Positions 46,031-58,119 of a stretch of 64,000 bases of DNA are shown here, piece by piece. The stretch lies in the NCBI GenBank assembly GCA_025617375.2, contig JAMYGW020000013.1, positions 744,001 to 808,000 on the forward strand, given 5' to 3'. The position numbers and the translations under genes are program-made. Position 1 is the stretch's first letter, and every line of letters begins with the position of its first letter. A model generated the notes under the pieces. That model saw only the letters and a program-made list of their open reading frames with translations. It was not told where the DNA came from and did not search any database. This DNA comes from Acarospora socialis (Eukaryota > Ascomycota > Lecanoromycetes > Acarosporales > Acarosporaceae).

Positions 46031-48816
46031 TTAAAAGGGTAGTGGAGGCAGGAAATGAGAGTCTTCATCGTCTGATGAGTCTTGACTTTCCTCAGACATA
46101 TCATAGCAGGAGTTGGGATCGGAGTCCAAGTTCCAACATCGCCCACAGAGAAGTTCGTAGGCGTCTTGCCATCGTTGATGTACCTCCTCTGTCTGTTCTG
46201 CATCACTCATATCTTCCCATTCTCCACTATCTTCCTCGTCACCTAAAGCATCGGTTGCTTCAACACATTCTGCAATTTGAGTATGCCTATCTTCCTTGTA
46301 GGTTCCATGACTGGCTTTGATCTTCTCGAGCTTTGCCTGCCAGCGCGGCTCTATTGGGTGTCGTGTGAACCCATTGCAGCAAGCACAATCCCAATAATTG
46401 TCAGCGGTTTGAATGTACTCAAGGTCAACCCGCACAGTCACCGGATAAGTCGTCCCAAGGGGTTCGAGGTCAATCCGGAATAGGGCCAAAAGTGAATCCT
46501 TAGTCCAACCTCCTTCTACCAAGGGGTGTTCTTGGCATGCACACTCAATGTAACTATCTAGATTGACGCTTGACTCTTCAAGAACCTTCCGCCACCAATA
46601 GAATGTGACTGATCTGCGCATGGCAAGTGACAAGGGACTCTCCACGCTATCGACACCAAACCGGAACGGCGACCGAGCAAGAAGGTGAAGGTTTGCTCCT
46701 CTCTTTATAAGATGTTTCGCACCCTCGCATCCAAACTCGCCAGATATCAATCGGTGCAAAGCTGATAATCCATCCCATGCCACTGCGTCAACCATATTAT
46801 CGCTAACATCAAGTAGTGCATCCAAGGCTGTAGGACCAAATACTGCTGTAGAGGGTTGAATTCTGTTAAGTAGGAAGGACAGCGTTGATTCGTCAATTTG
46901 ATCTTTTATGTCAATCCGAAATATTGACAGCAACCATATCAAGGAGTCCACCTTAGCTTGGCGATGTGGGCATCTTGGCTCATCGATGCACGACATTAGC
47001 CTACAACTACAACCGTAGCCCCAATAACTCTCGGTGGGATCAGTAGCCAAGATAAGCCCAAGTAGCAGGTCACTTTCTTGATTCGAAAAGTCAAACTGAT
47101 CTTGGAAGAGACGATAGATCTTAATTAAGGATTCACCAAGTGGTAGTCCAGGAGCTGAAGTCGAGAATTCGATAGCTAATCGAAGTGGAGTGCAACAATG
47201 TGGTTTCTGATTTTGTTTGCTTCAAGTATTAGCTTCGGCAATTGAGGAAAATTGATGAAGGTACTTCCTGAGCTGTAAAAGGTGGGTCACATACAGAGTA
47301 GTCACCATACCAAGGAATTGCTGCAATCGTTGAACTGGGCGCTCCCCCTTCCAGCAGAAACTTACAAACATCAGCTTGCCAGGATTGTGCTGCAAACTGA
47401 AACTCATTAGCCTCTAGTCACCACTTACATTAGTGTTGAGTGACACTCACATGCAAGGGGGTGAATCCTTTGCTGTCTTGATCCCACACAGAGGCCTTCC
47501 TCTCAGACAAGAGTACATGGATACGTTGGAGATCACCACGTTTGCAAAGCTGAAATATCTCTGAATTATCAGGGACCGCCCGGTAAGTCTCCAACATGTA
47601 TTGCCAACCAGTTGATTTGACCCTGAAGCCGAAGGTAATACCCAATCGAAGCAACCATTGTGCTGGATGCACACGAAACGTTGTTTTCTGCACAAAGTAT
47701 CCTTCGTCGTCTATAGAGTCTTGTGTCTGGTTATCCTGGATCAGGTGTACTCTGAAGATACTCCAACTTGACGAAACAGTGCCAAAAATGTTTGTATATG
47801 TGTCGTCTGATCTGCTGATGAGGCATTTGCTTGATTGACGACTTGTGTAACAGTGTCTCAAGCCTTTCGCATGAACATCGGCATCAGGAGTCAGCTGCCT
47901 TTCTCCTTCTGAGCCATGAACCTTAGTCGGCTCACTATCTCTCAATCCCTGCATTCGACCTTGTGAAGATGCCTGTTGCCTGGATCCAGACCTGAATTCA
48001 TGAGTCGATGATTTCTTGGGAGTACGGTAACACGGTAGCTTTGATATTCTTGAAGCGGTCCCTCGACCACAGCACCGTGCTACAACTTGCAGGTGTAGCT
48101 TTTGTTGTTCGAGAGCTGTGTTGGCAAGTGATCTGAGAGCATGTCGAGCTATAGGAGCTTGAGTTGAAGTTATACGCGCAACTTCAGCTTGCAAAGCTGT
48201 AGCATGATCTTCGACACCAAACTGAGCTGTCGTTGAGGTGGTCATGATGTTTCGTGATTCGCACTGCGTTTGCAAACTAGCGAAACCCTGTGTAATGGTG
48301 GACAACAGCAACTCATCCCGAGCTCGAGTCAACTGACTATTTCCGATAACTTAGCTATATAGCATAAGGAGCAAAGCACCAGGCGTACCTCATTTGATCT
48401 TGTTGCGCGAGCAGTAAAGTGACCTTGATACTCTGAAGTGATTCACGAAACCTCCTGATCTTGTCGCTCTTCAATGTGCTTTTGAAAGCAACATATAGAC
48501 GCTTTCCCGGACGTTGTGACTGCAGTCCGCGTTCAAGGCCGTCTACTATCTCCAAGCAGCTTCTGACTTGCTCTTCACAACTCTGCAGGATCTTTGTTGT
48601 TGTCTCTGTCGTATTCGAGCCAAGATCCTCCCCATTCTGACGGATCTGGTCCAGTACAGATAACAGGTACCTGAGGTCTTCAACAATAGTCTGAATGTCT
48701 CTCGGCGCGTCGCTTATCGCCTCCCAGAACCCATAGAGCTTGTTGATCTGATCGGCTAGTTGGAGAGTAATAGACACCACAGCAGTGACGCTCGCAGTTG
48801 CAGCCAAGGCCTCCAT
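46031..48816 (-). CDS. PigL_N-type N-terminal domain with ankyrin repeats
   Basis: Exons 48816-48389, 48336-47451, 47396-47311 and 47219-46031 join in phase to 862 residues. The N terminus (MEALAATASVTAVVSITLQL through QTIVEDLRYLLSVLDQI) has the helical pattern of the fungal STAND-protein N-terminal domain known as PigL_N. Residues about 150-330 are a variable linker. An ankyrin stretch follows: EIFQLCKRGDLQRIHVLLSE, GFTPLHFAAQSWQADVCKFL (formed only after splicing), CTPLRLAIEF and GLSALHRLISGEFGCEGAKH. A Cys-containing region (DNYWDCACCNGF) and an acidic tail follow. There is no NACHT or NB-ARC domain between the N-terminal domain and the repeats, so this is not a complete NLR. Related ankyrin proteins are thought to act in self/non-self or stress sensing; the role here is inference. 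The second intron is the short one that restores the TPLH ankyrin motif. Confidence 0.82.
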
Positions 48817-50628
48817 ATCGGTGGTATGCGCAGAAAGGTGAAGGTATCAGGGGAGAGTTGCCTTCAGAAAAATCGTGAAGAAAGTAGGATGTTGGTAGGC
48901 TTCACGGAGCCCGTCCACAGCCTTCTACTTCGCCGACTTGTTAGCCGTTCTCAAGCGAAGGCAGGCAGTAGAAAGCTGCGCCACGTAGTACACCGCAAAG
49001 AACACACAACATTCATAGTTAAGATTGCATAGGAAAAATACTCAGAAGCTTCGTTAACTATGTCTATATACTCTTTGCATATCAGATTGCTCAAATATCA
49101 AGTAACTCAAAGTTTTCGTGTTGTGTTTCGTGTACTTCGTACCTTAACTGAGCGTCAAGTCCTTAGAGTGGCGCAGAATTTGTCCATGTCTCAAGGGTGA
49201 GTAACTACAATATCGGATAGAAGCAGCACATGATATGAAAGGAAAGGTATGATTGAGTATTTGACAGAGAAGATTTCGTTTCTACTCGTAAAATACAACA
49301 CCGAGCCAGATCACCCAGTACTCGTATACGATTCTTACCGATAGGGCTGTGACTGTGGCTAAAACTAGCGGTGAAAGGGCATCTTAGCCTAGCCTCAACA
49401 CCGCCCAGAACGAGAGACGTCTTCACCTCCACATTGAGTTTCCACGATCAGGAACGCGCGTGAGACATAATATTGACACCTCAGCACTCTCTATCCCGAC
49501 TTCGGCCCATGTCCCAACTCCCCACCTTCTTCCCCAATCTCCACACCACCATCCCTTCTCCGTCAATGCAGCGTCGCCCCGACTCTCCCCCAACCTACTT
49601 ACCATCACCATCATCACGCCCCACTCCCCACCCTCCGCCCTTCACTCTGACATTACGAACTTCTCCAGACTAACTACCCAGAGACCAGAACACCTCCGAC
49701 CCATCTCGCATAACGAATTTAGCGAGAAGCACCCCGTCATCTTACTCCCCACTCCCGCTCGTCCCATCGAAATCCACCCCTACGCACCAGGTCCCCTAGC
49801 GACCGCCAAGTACAGTAGTCTTAGTCAGATATGCATCCACAATCCAACCTCACAGGGAAGGACTCCTAACCCAAGGGGTCTCCAACAGCCGGTTCGAGCA
49901 GCTGTGGCACAGTTCATCATCATGTCACAGCAAAAAAACTAATGTCATCGTCATCCATGGACCCTTACTTCAACGGCCCCACTCGGTGGACAAGTGTCCA
50001 AGAAGGTTGACCGCGGAGTACAGGGCCTCCCAAAAGCCCTTGTCTTTGCTGACCTGTCCGGGATCATTGAGGAGGAAGCGGCTAGATGGGGGGAGTCAAA
50101 CGTGCGCATAACATATGCCCACGACAAGGTTGCTGCCGAAAGATTGTGGGGTACCTTGATATGGTGGAGGACGCTACGAGGTTGCCAGTGCAAGGTTAGA
50201 GGCAGGCGTTCAAGGTCGGGAGCACTCTGTAGGGCTATGTAAGGGTTATGAGTAATTAAGGTTGGCGTACTCTATTATTTATAATGATATCTCCGGAATT
50301 CATTGATACATAGTCTGGTTTGCTGTAGAGGTCGTCAGCCAGTTACTCACCACCATCGACTCCTACCTCTCCCGTATCTACGTGTTAAGTTTTGCCCAAT
50401 CCGCAACGAAGGGCTCTACTAGAGGTCATAAAGAATGGCAGTCCCCTCACTCCTATCCTACGTAATATCAACACATCACGATCACGATCAGCACAATATG
50501 AGGGCACTCAATCATATACAACAACCCTCTCTCCCATTATCTACCCCCTTAAAAACAACTAACGACGACAACAACTAATATGCACATTCGGCGTCCCCCA
50601 GACGCCACCAGCAAGACCCCGTCCACCA
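48817..50628. other. Intergenic, 1.8 kb, no gene I can support
   Basis: A 160-codon frame at 49460-49942 is Pro/His/Ser-rich low complexity and looks non-coding. A stretch at 49994-50140 (SKKVDRGVQGLPKALVFADL) reads somewhat like protein but lacks a start, a family match and a continuation; it may be a relic. The rest shows nothing. Confidence 0.4.
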
Positions 50629-52075
50629 CTAGTAGTGGACGCGGACATCGAAGTCCGTGGTCTTGCTGATGGCGCCCAGAGGAACGCCCTCCCCACCGCC
50701 CCGCACCAAACGATCGCGGCTCCCGCCGCCCACGCCGACCCCCCCGACCACGACGCTCGACGACGCGTGCGCCACGTCTCCCTCCCAGCTTCCGCCGGCG
50801 CCGTCCAGGTTCAGGCTGCGACCGGCATTGGCGGTCGCCCCGTGCGTGCGCGGAAGCAAGTCACGCAGGGGGAAGCCGTTCGCAGCGTGAACCTGGGCGG
50901 GACGGCGGCCGCTGAGAGGGTCCGTGGCGCTCCGAGTGCCGGTGCGCGAGAAGATGTGCGGGAAGAGGCGGGCCAGGGGGGTCTTGAGCATGGGCGAGCA
51001 GGAGCACATGATGCCCATGTTGGCCTCGACGATGGTCCAGATGGTGGACAGCGTGGTGGCGGAGGTGGCGTCCGGGGCGGTGGAGGAGAATTTGAGGGTC
51101 GTCATGCGGAGAATTGACGTGATGCAGACGCTGGGTGGAGGGAGTTAGTCAGCATGGGTGGAGGGATGCGTGTGAGTGGGGAGGGACTTACAATCCTCCA
51201 ACGGCAAACACGACGGCGAGACCAATCTTCTCACGGCGGGGGCAGTTCATCTTGAATATTGTCGGCATGGGTAAGAGCAAGATCATGAGATCGCTGGAGA
51301 TGTTGATAGCCGCGCCCGCGTACCAGAAAGCTTCTAAGCTGATGCATCCGCCGGCGAAGGTCTTGTCCCAGGTTCGAGGTACAGGGACGCATTGGAAGCA
51401 AGTCACCCAGATGCTGCAGACGGCGTAGATGAGGACATAGCTCATGATCGCGTAGTTGAGACGAATGTAGATGGGTTCGCGGAAGAAGCGAAGGTAGAGA
51501 AGCAAGATGGACGTCTTGGTCAGGTTGATGGTGAACTTGTAAAGGATTTGAAGGACGTAGAACAACTAGGAAGATGAGCTATGTAGGAAGTAATGTCGAT
51601 GAGTGAAACAAACCTGTAGAGCTTTGACGTGGTCCCTTTCACTCAAGATTATACCAGATTCGCCGTAGCCATAGTATACCCCTGAGACAGAATCAGCTTG
51701 CAATTACAAGGTAGGAGGACAAAGAACTGACCAGCGCAGGTGGCAGCGCCCATACCCGTGGAAAATAGCTAGAGATGTATGTCAGCCCTCAATTCACACG
51801 TCACAGGGAGGAGCAGAGAGGTTGAGGGAGGTTTAGGGGGATTTAGTGACTGTGTGACCGGAGAACTTTTTCAAAATTGACAAGGAAGAACTTACAAGAG
51901 AAGTCAAGATGGTATAGTCATCTCTGCCAGTTGCGCTCAATGACATGCGTACACCCATACGTACTGCGACAAAGCAAGCGGCGGCGATGGTAAAGACAAG
52001 AGTGATGACAAAGAGTTCATGACCACGACCTTCGAAACCGACATCTCGACCGACTGGAACAGGAATAGAAGCCAT
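50629..52075 (-). CDS. Integral membrane protein, fungal rhodopsin / PTH11-like (second copy)
   Basis: Same superfamily as the gene at 13438-14950 but a different subfamily. Exons 52075-51896, 51768-51732, 51681-51614, 51565-51192 and 51130-50629 join in phase to 386 residues. Landmarks: ELFVITLVFTIAAACFVAVR (helix 1), GRDDYTILTSL, LFSTGMGAATCAG (37-nt exon), GVYYGYGESGIILSERDH, FYVLQILYKFTINLTKTSIL, LNYAIMSYVLIYAVCSIWVT, FQCVPVPRTWDK, GGCISLEAFWYAGAAINISS and DLMILLLPMPTIFKM, then SCSPMLKTPLARLFPHIF. The GC-rich tail of about 90 residues contains a Gly/Val run (VVVGGVGVGGG). There is no CFEM domain. Likely a plasma-membrane sensor; ligand unknown. The 37-nt exon is small, but its borders and phase are clean. 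Confidence 0.86.
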
Positions 52076-54739
52076 GCTTAAAACTTGTAGCTTTCGTCTG
52101 ATGTTGTCGCTGACAGTGAATAGACAGACGCGTTGTTGAAGCGCAAGCTTAAGCTTTGTCTCTTGTTCAGGTTCGGTTGTTCGATATCAGTCTATTCAAT
52201 CTGATCAGTGGTTAGAGCACAGGACATGAAGAAACATCAGGATTAGGGGCAGTATACTCTTGAAAGTTAACGGTTGAAGAGGAGTATCCAGTCCGACGAG
52301 ACGCGTGAAAGAGAATGAAGTGTGTTTACAAAATTGAAGCTGAAAAAAGTGAGGTTTTGAGGTGGATATGGTGTTTAGGTCCCGCCGTACACCGTAGCCC
52401 TTGCATATGCTCTCCCAATTCGTAAAGCAGCACCATGAAATCGGCAGACGTAGAAGCAAGATCCTGCCCAAACGTAGAATAGACATTGCTTGCCAACAGT
52501 ACGGACAAGCTCGACAGGTCAGCAAGTATTTTGGAAGAGAAGGAATGAAAGAAGTAGACAGGGAAGAGACAGTCGAATGCTTTAACTTCAGAGACTGACA
52601 GGCGACCGCAGGACACTCTTCTAGCCATTGCAACAGAGCTTCATGTGCTGTCGACGCAGCTAGAAAGACAAATGGAAAAGACCTTTCCATGTCGTCGCAC
52701 GACCTCACACGAATTCTAGCTTCGACTGCATAACCGTATCTTCTTCGCATACGGCCCGCATCGCTGCACATTCCCGCTGCGCAGAGACCATGCATTGAGC
52801 AGGGCCACACGATTCATGACATGGCAGAACATGGCCGTCGATGCAAGGGTTGCGGTATGCTGGCATCTGCATATCTAGGCGAATAACTTCATGCAGGATC
52901 TCCTAGATGGTCGCCAGATCGAGTCGGACGGGACCTGCAGGCCTAGCCATCCCGGCTCTGACTCGATCCCATCATTGGTGATCATCGATACGGCTGTTGG
53001 AATGTGCGTTGCATCTGCGGATCCACGCCATGGACCTGCCTAGCAATGTCATCCGCATCAAGAGACGTCAACTCGACATCTCCTTCAGGATTAACCCTTT
53101 TTCATTTCCGCATACGTGCATGACCCTCGTCGAGACGGGCCGAGCATTGCCAATGGATTGATGATAGATTGATGTAGTACAGGGTCCCACTCAGGAGGAT
53201 GATACGAAGTGGAGTAGAAATGGCAGGGCAAAGCTAAAGTGGTGGTCTGTAAGGTAAGCAGCCGCCCGCTGCTAATTAGCCGCTCCCGTTGGCTCCCGTC
53301 ACGTTTGTTGCCAGCACTGGAATGAGAGTCGGTGCTCCTGTTCTGCAGGCGTCCGAGGAGGGAGTTTTACCCGTGCCAGTATCTAGTCGAATGCTGAGGG
53401 ATGTACTCGCCACCATCAAGTACAGTAGGAATATCTCAGAGAAGATCCACCCGTCGCATCCTTTCGGATCATACTTTCCGACGGAGCTCACCCAGCGGTT
53501 ATAGCGCTTATTGCAGCCAATCGCGAGATAATTACGAGTAGCTGTTACCGGGCCGGAGAAATGCAACGAACCCTGGTTGTAGCCTGCGGTTTATCCCGAA
53601 AGCTTGATTTCACCTCAGCTTGATCGCTTGAGGTAAGGTCAGACCATCACTCATTCTCTACGCCATGGAGCCTTGATGAGAAGGCAATCTACACTGAATG
53701 ACCTCAAATCTGCCGACTTCTCCCAACACCTACTGGAGGCTTGTGCGGAGCTTGTTCCGGGCTTGGCAATTTCCGCTTGCCGCCCAATCCTCCTCGTCTC
53801 TTTATCCTACCAGCGCCGAATATTGAATTTCAGCCCTGGTGTTCGAGTTCAACTCTCAAAACGACGAAAGCATATCTGCATTAGAGCTTGCAGCGTTCGC
53901 ATCATCAAGAGAACTCCCATGTCTCGATCCTCGTGAAATATCTGCATTGAGCTCTCTAGATGGCCGAGTTTCCTTACTCCTTCATACAGTCACTGCTGTT
54001 CTCGGAGGGCAGGAGCAAAGGGGTTTTTTTTCCTTGTCATCTCCGTTTGCGTGGTATTTCCGTTCTCACAGAGTGTGTTTTCTGTTTCGATCTAGGTAAA
54101 CCCTAGAACTATCCGGGAAACTTTAAGGCTAAAGCGGGGACCAGTACTTCGAGCGCTTCTGCCGTTTTGATCCTATTGCTATCGTGTAAGTATCTCGCGA
54201 TACCTGTTTTCACATCTTCTACTCTAGACATGTGGACTAGACGTCACATCAAGACTATCAGATTTCCCGCATCGGCAGCAGTACCATATGCCAAGAAAAC
54301 CATTGCCCGCACCTCTAAGTCATCCAGTCGCTGCACACTCGACTGTCACGAGCAGCATAGAGTGCTCAAGCACCGCAACCCTTGCTCCTTGCCCAAGCGT
54401 ACGCAATTTGGGTCCCGGATCGCCTGTACACTAAACGACTTACTGACGAGCATCCCAATCTTTGGTACAACGATGAGAAGATCTACTTCAATCTCAAGTC
54501 GACGGTCAAAACGATGTTCTCAGCACGGCCGAGGTGTCATGAATGAATTTCTTATTGTTGTATACATAGTTAACAAATTACAAGACGCAAGAGCAGAAGA
54601 ACCATGTACTGCCCATCGCAATGGGACTTCAGAAAGGTACCAATCTCACAACCACTGCTGCCATAACGCTCGCTCGACTCTCTCCTATCCACTCACGCAG
54701 CCACGTCTCTCATCCACCCATCCGCCCATTACGAGACGT
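52076..54739. other. Intergenic, 2.7 kb, no gene I can support
   Basis: Contains the promoter of the second PTH11-like gene. A 201-codon minus-strand frame (52205-52810, first codon GTG) lacks codon bias or a domain and competes with similar frames, so it is not called. The rest is without coding signal. Strings AAGTACAGTAGG (about 53418) belong to the dispersed GTAC-type motif. Confidence 0.4.
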
Positions 54740-55437
54740 CTATTCGTCGCCATCCTCCAGAAGCTCCAACGCCCTGCGGGGCACCTTCCCGTAATGGTCA
54801 GTTCCATGCCACTCCTTGCACGAGACACGAGTCGCCGTGCCCAGGGCCAGCCCAACGCCACTGCGGCCCAAGAAGGCAGCGGCCGCGCCGGAATCCTTGC
54901 AGAGATCGAAGTTGACCTGGGCGCCGTACTGGTTGCGGTCGTGCGTCGTTTTCATGGAGCAGAGAACGTTGCTGTCGGCGGGACAGAGGTCATCGACCTT
55001 TGGAGGTTCGCGTCAACGAACTCTTGGATGGGCAGGAGCAGCCTTTTGCGAAGGGAGAGAGGGAGTCATGAAGGGAGGAAGGGGCGAAGGGTTATAGGAC
55101 GAGCAGCCAGCTCTGAGCGTCTTGGTCTCCTTACCTTGATGACGATAGACTTGGGGTGCTTCAGCTTGTGCCCGCTCGAGTCGGTCTCGCCGGTGAGACG
55201 CCAGCAGGTTTTACAACCTGGACCGTGGCCCTCCCCATCACCCTTGCCGAAGATGTTCTCAGAGGCGGCCGCAGAATATCCCGGCTTGGTGAAGAAGCCG
55301 CACGCGGTGGTCTTCTTGTTGCAGTTCGCGCTTCCGCGTTCGTCGCCGGCGCCGTACTCGGTGATGGAGGCTCGGTAGGTTTGGCCTGCGATCAGAAGGG
55401 GCAGGGTGGCTAGGAAGATGGTGGAAGAGAAATGCAT
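54740..55437 (-). CDS. Secreted expansin-like protein (double-psi beta-barrel)
   Basis: Small secreted protein related to RlpA/expansin-type double-psi beta-barrels and GH45-like endoglucanases, which loosen or bind polysaccharides. The ATG at 55437 opens a signal peptide (MHFSSTIFLATLPLLIAGQT). Exons 55437-55135 and 54997-54740 (137-nt intron) join in phase 0 to 186 residues. Landmarks: YRASITEYGAGDERGSANC, KTTACGFFTKPGYSAAASEN, GPGCKTCWRLTGETDSSG, then after the join VDDLCPADSN, YGAQVNFDLCKDSGAAAAFL, and GVGLALGTATRVSC. Asp in the FDLC motif and the conserved Cys pairs fit the family. There is no carbohydrate-binding module, so it is a stand-alone barrel. A TATA box lies about 110 bp upstream. 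A longer plus-strand frame over the same DNA is a shadow of the coding bias. Confidence 0.9.
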
Positions 55438-55543
55438 GTTCTCGAAGAGCTGGAAGTTGGATTGAAGAGGAGTCGTTGTACTGGCTTGTTGGTTGTGACT
55501 GAAGGATGAGTTGATGGCTGTTCTCGGGAACAGAGTCACCTCT

Positions 55544-55549
55544 CTTATA
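55544..55549 (-). promoter_or_regulatory. TATA box of the expansin-like gene
   Basis: On the minus strand GTATAAGAG, with TATAAG at 55549-55544, lies about 107 bp upstream of the ATG at 55437. Confidence 0.5.
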
Positions 55550-57046
55550 CACTTCCTCCTAGCCATCGTGAGTTGATCTTACGTCCGTTGCTGCCATCCG
55601 TATCGAGGGCAATGACGACCATGCTGCTGACGAGGAGGGCATCCTAAGATACAGTACGGCCCAGAACTCTCTGTATGCACGCCTCTGGTCGCGGCTCAGC
55701 TACTCGATTGGGAAGTTGACACTCAGGTCCTGTCTTGAACTCAAAGCACCAGCACCGTACCTTGGGTTGGAAGCAGACGGCGTGATGGCAGTACAGGAGG
55801 GCGAAGTATGTCCCACTACGGATGGAGATTAATTACATTAGGGTTCGTTGACAGGGCACGATCGACAGTTCAGGCACGATATTGTTAAGTGTAGCGCGAG
55901 CGAGTAACTTAGCATATCCCTTATACAGTCACCATCTCTTTCGTGACGGAACAGGTAGAGTAGCTGAACAGTTTTACGAGATCGCTATCACAAATCGAGC
56001 ATAATAGTGACAATCCCATCCGTCCCGCGTAAGATATTTAGAACCGATACGGCGGACTCCGACACGGGCCACAACATTCCTAGTGCCCCTCGTTTTATAG
56101 GACCGTGGATTTAAATTTTAAACTCCGAAGATCGTTCCGATATGGCATTTAAGCTTATGTTCGGAGATAGGCTGAGTCAGTTAGACCGGGTCTCAGGAAC
56201 CGATTTAATGTTCCTTTGCAGGGAATTTGGGATATCCTGGAGTTCGGGTAGTACAGGCGCGCCAGTTGTGAGAAGTGTCCTCGGCGGGAGGGCCGCAGAC
56301 TGACGTAGGTTCCCGCTCGGCTGTGAATAGTCATGAGTCTCAATGTCGAACGTATGTAGAACTGTGTTAACCTTACCTCGGAAGATAGAGGAATAGATCT
56401 ACATATGCTAAGCCTCGCGTGGCCCTGTCCTGCCGTGTCGCAGCAATTCTCCTTCTCCGTCCAGATCTCCACGTGCTGTAAGCACTTCGCCTCGGTCATG
56501 TACTCAATTGGGCAGATCTGATCCGTGCAACGCGTCCATACGAGTCATGTTCCGCTTTGGCTTTCAGCTTTATTGACTGCTAGCCTTGCGCTCACAGTTC
56601 GATGTTGGTGACGGCGCCTTGTCTTAGAGCTAGACCCTCCTTTACCAGAACCGGTACAGAGCGTAGTGCTGCCCGGGAGGCTTCCATTGTGCCCATCCAG
56701 CCTCTAAATAGAGGTCTGATACGGCCGTATGGCCTTTCTCAACCCTCATGTACGGCACAGAGGCTGGTGATGATGGTGATCCTGAAGGATCTAGTGATTG
56801 GGTTAAGAGAAGGATGAGGTCATGGTTGGTTCTCTTCGTCAATCGTTGGCGGGAACAACCCTCTGTAGAGGAAGCAGTCCGGATAGTTGGTGCACCCGTT
56901 CGTACCGTGTCTCGGACTTTGACCCAAAAAGATGTTTTGAGTAGAGGACAAGTTGGGATTTACGGGACAGTTTTGCCGCTCTGTTCTCGATGTCGTTCTG
57001 ATTGGTTTCGTCGACGGTATGCATCGGCCGGTGGATATGCCCAGAG

Positions 57047-57097
57047 CTGAGGGCGATGACCAACTGAGGGCGATTAGCTCAATAGAAAGGTATATAA
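57047..57097 (+). promoter_or_regulatory. Duplicated 11-bp element and TATA box of a secreted-protein gene
   Basis: CTGAGGGCGAT occurs at 57047-57057 and again at 57064-57074, 17 bp apart in the same orientation. TATATAAG begins at 57091, about 120 bp upstream of the ATG at 57211. Two identical sites just ahead of a TATA box look like a binding site for a transcription factor; which one is unknown. Confidence 0.55.
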
Positions 57098-57210
57098 GAG
57101 CTGGTCCTGACCACTGTTGTTCGCATCCTCTCACATCATAGTCAGAGTGAAGCAAGTCTTCCATACTCCATCTTCCAGCTTCCACCCTCCGTCAGGGAAA
57201 AATCTTCAAC

Positions 57211-58119
57211 ATGTACTCGAGAATCTTGCCTCTCGCATTTATTCTTTCTTTCGCTATCTTCACCAATGCTAGCCCGATCATCCAAGAACGAGGAGATGGT
57301 CCGGGCGATCCGTACGTGTGCAACCCTCTTGCCAGGACCGCAAAAGGAGCTTGAGGAACATGGGGGCTGACGCTCAGGGTACGTGGAGTTTGAGATCCTC
57401 CAACGCGTGCGTTTGCTGCCGGATATTCGCTCCCGGCTAACTCTACCGTTTAGACGTGGCCATCGCTTTTCTAGAAACGTGAGTGCTCTGTTTTTTCGCC
57501 CAACGCGGCACTGATCCGTTACAGAGGCCAAAAGCTGTCTGCTACCGTGTATCCGTTTGGTGACCAGTATCCCAACCACAAGCCCAAGACTGGTGATGCT
57601 GCCAACTTTGGCTTGTTCAAGAACAACTGTAAGACTTGGGCAGCCCTCCCGTGATGGAATTTAGCTGAAGTTAACTCGTAGGGGGCACTATCCGCAAGTA
57701 TTGTTCCGAGTTCAAAGGCCAAAGACAAGACCAGTGGAGGAATGGCGCAATCCTGAAGTATGCCTTTATACCGTCAATGCATCATCTAACACTCAGAGCG
57801 TCATCTTTCCCGACTCTGTGCACTTGGAGAGCTCCGTTCTTACGCTGATATCTTCACAGCACCCATGACGTGTCGGCCATCAGATGCCAGCACGAACAGA
57901 TCAAAGCTCTTGGTGTCGACAAATTCTACCAAGCCCAGCGGTGAGCCATGCCCAGTACCGCTGTGTCGGTCAACGAACGTCATGCTGAATAACTGAAACA
58001 GAGGTGTGCCAGGCCAGGGAGCAGATTATGGAAAGGCGGTCGACTACATTAAGAATTATCTCAACCACGGCCATCTGACTGATAACACCGGGATTTTCTA
58101 TCAACTGCATCCTGTTTAG
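57211..58119 (+). CDS. Small secreted protein of unknown function, six exons
   Basis: The signal peptide MYSRILPLAFILSFAIFTNA is followed by a 140-residue mature protein. Exons 57211-57298, 57454-57478, 57525-57628, 57682-57757, 57860-57940 and 58002-58119 keep one frame (163 residues). Visible blocks: DVAIAFLETGQKLSATVYPF, DAANFGLFKNNWGTIRKYC, QWRNGAILN, RCQHEQIKALGVDKFYQ, GADYGKAVDYIKNYL and the end GIFYQLHPV. Only two Cys remain in the mature part. I think it belongs to a family of fungal secreted proteins without known function seen in plant-associated moulds, from memory only. The first intron is the weak point: the donor GTCCGG at 57299 gives a correct phase but is non-consensus, while the better donor GTACGT at 57306 leaves the frame open only with an extra exon. 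Promoter: TATA box and twin elements at 57047-57097. Confidence 0.72.

Larger units (their letters stand above)
55438..57210. other. Intergenic between two divergent secreted-protein genes
   Basis: 1.8 kb with no supported frame. It carries the promoters of both flanking genes: the TATA box at 55544-55549 for the minus gene and, near its right end, the duplicated element and TATA box at 57047-57097 for the plus gene. Shared regulation is possible but not shown. Confidence 0.45.

Noticed and set aside
46031-48816. Azaphilone-type biosynthetic cluster, because of the PigL_N domain
   Set aside because: The domain is named after such a cluster but is common in STAND proteins; no polyketide synthase or tailoring enzyme lies in the window.
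49460-49942. 160-codon frame rich in Pro, His and Ser
   Set aside because: Low-complexity sequence in C-rich DNA, no bias or domain; a competing frame of the same character overlaps it.
49994-50240. Protein-like stretch SKKVDRGVQGLPKALVFADL
   Set aside because: No start, no continuation and no recognised family; too short to call.
52205-52810. 201-codon minus-strand frame beginning with GTG
   Set aside because: No codon bias, no domain, and similar frames overlap it; probably leader DNA of the PTH11-like gene region.
54167-55378. 403-codon plus-strand frame opposite the expansin-like gene
   Set aside because: It overlaps the well-supported minus-strand gene, has no family feature and reflects the codon bias of the opposite strand.
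55544-57097. Shared bidirectional promoter for the two secreted-protein genes
   Set aside because: The start codons are 1.8 kb apart and each has its own TATA box; no shared element was found between them.
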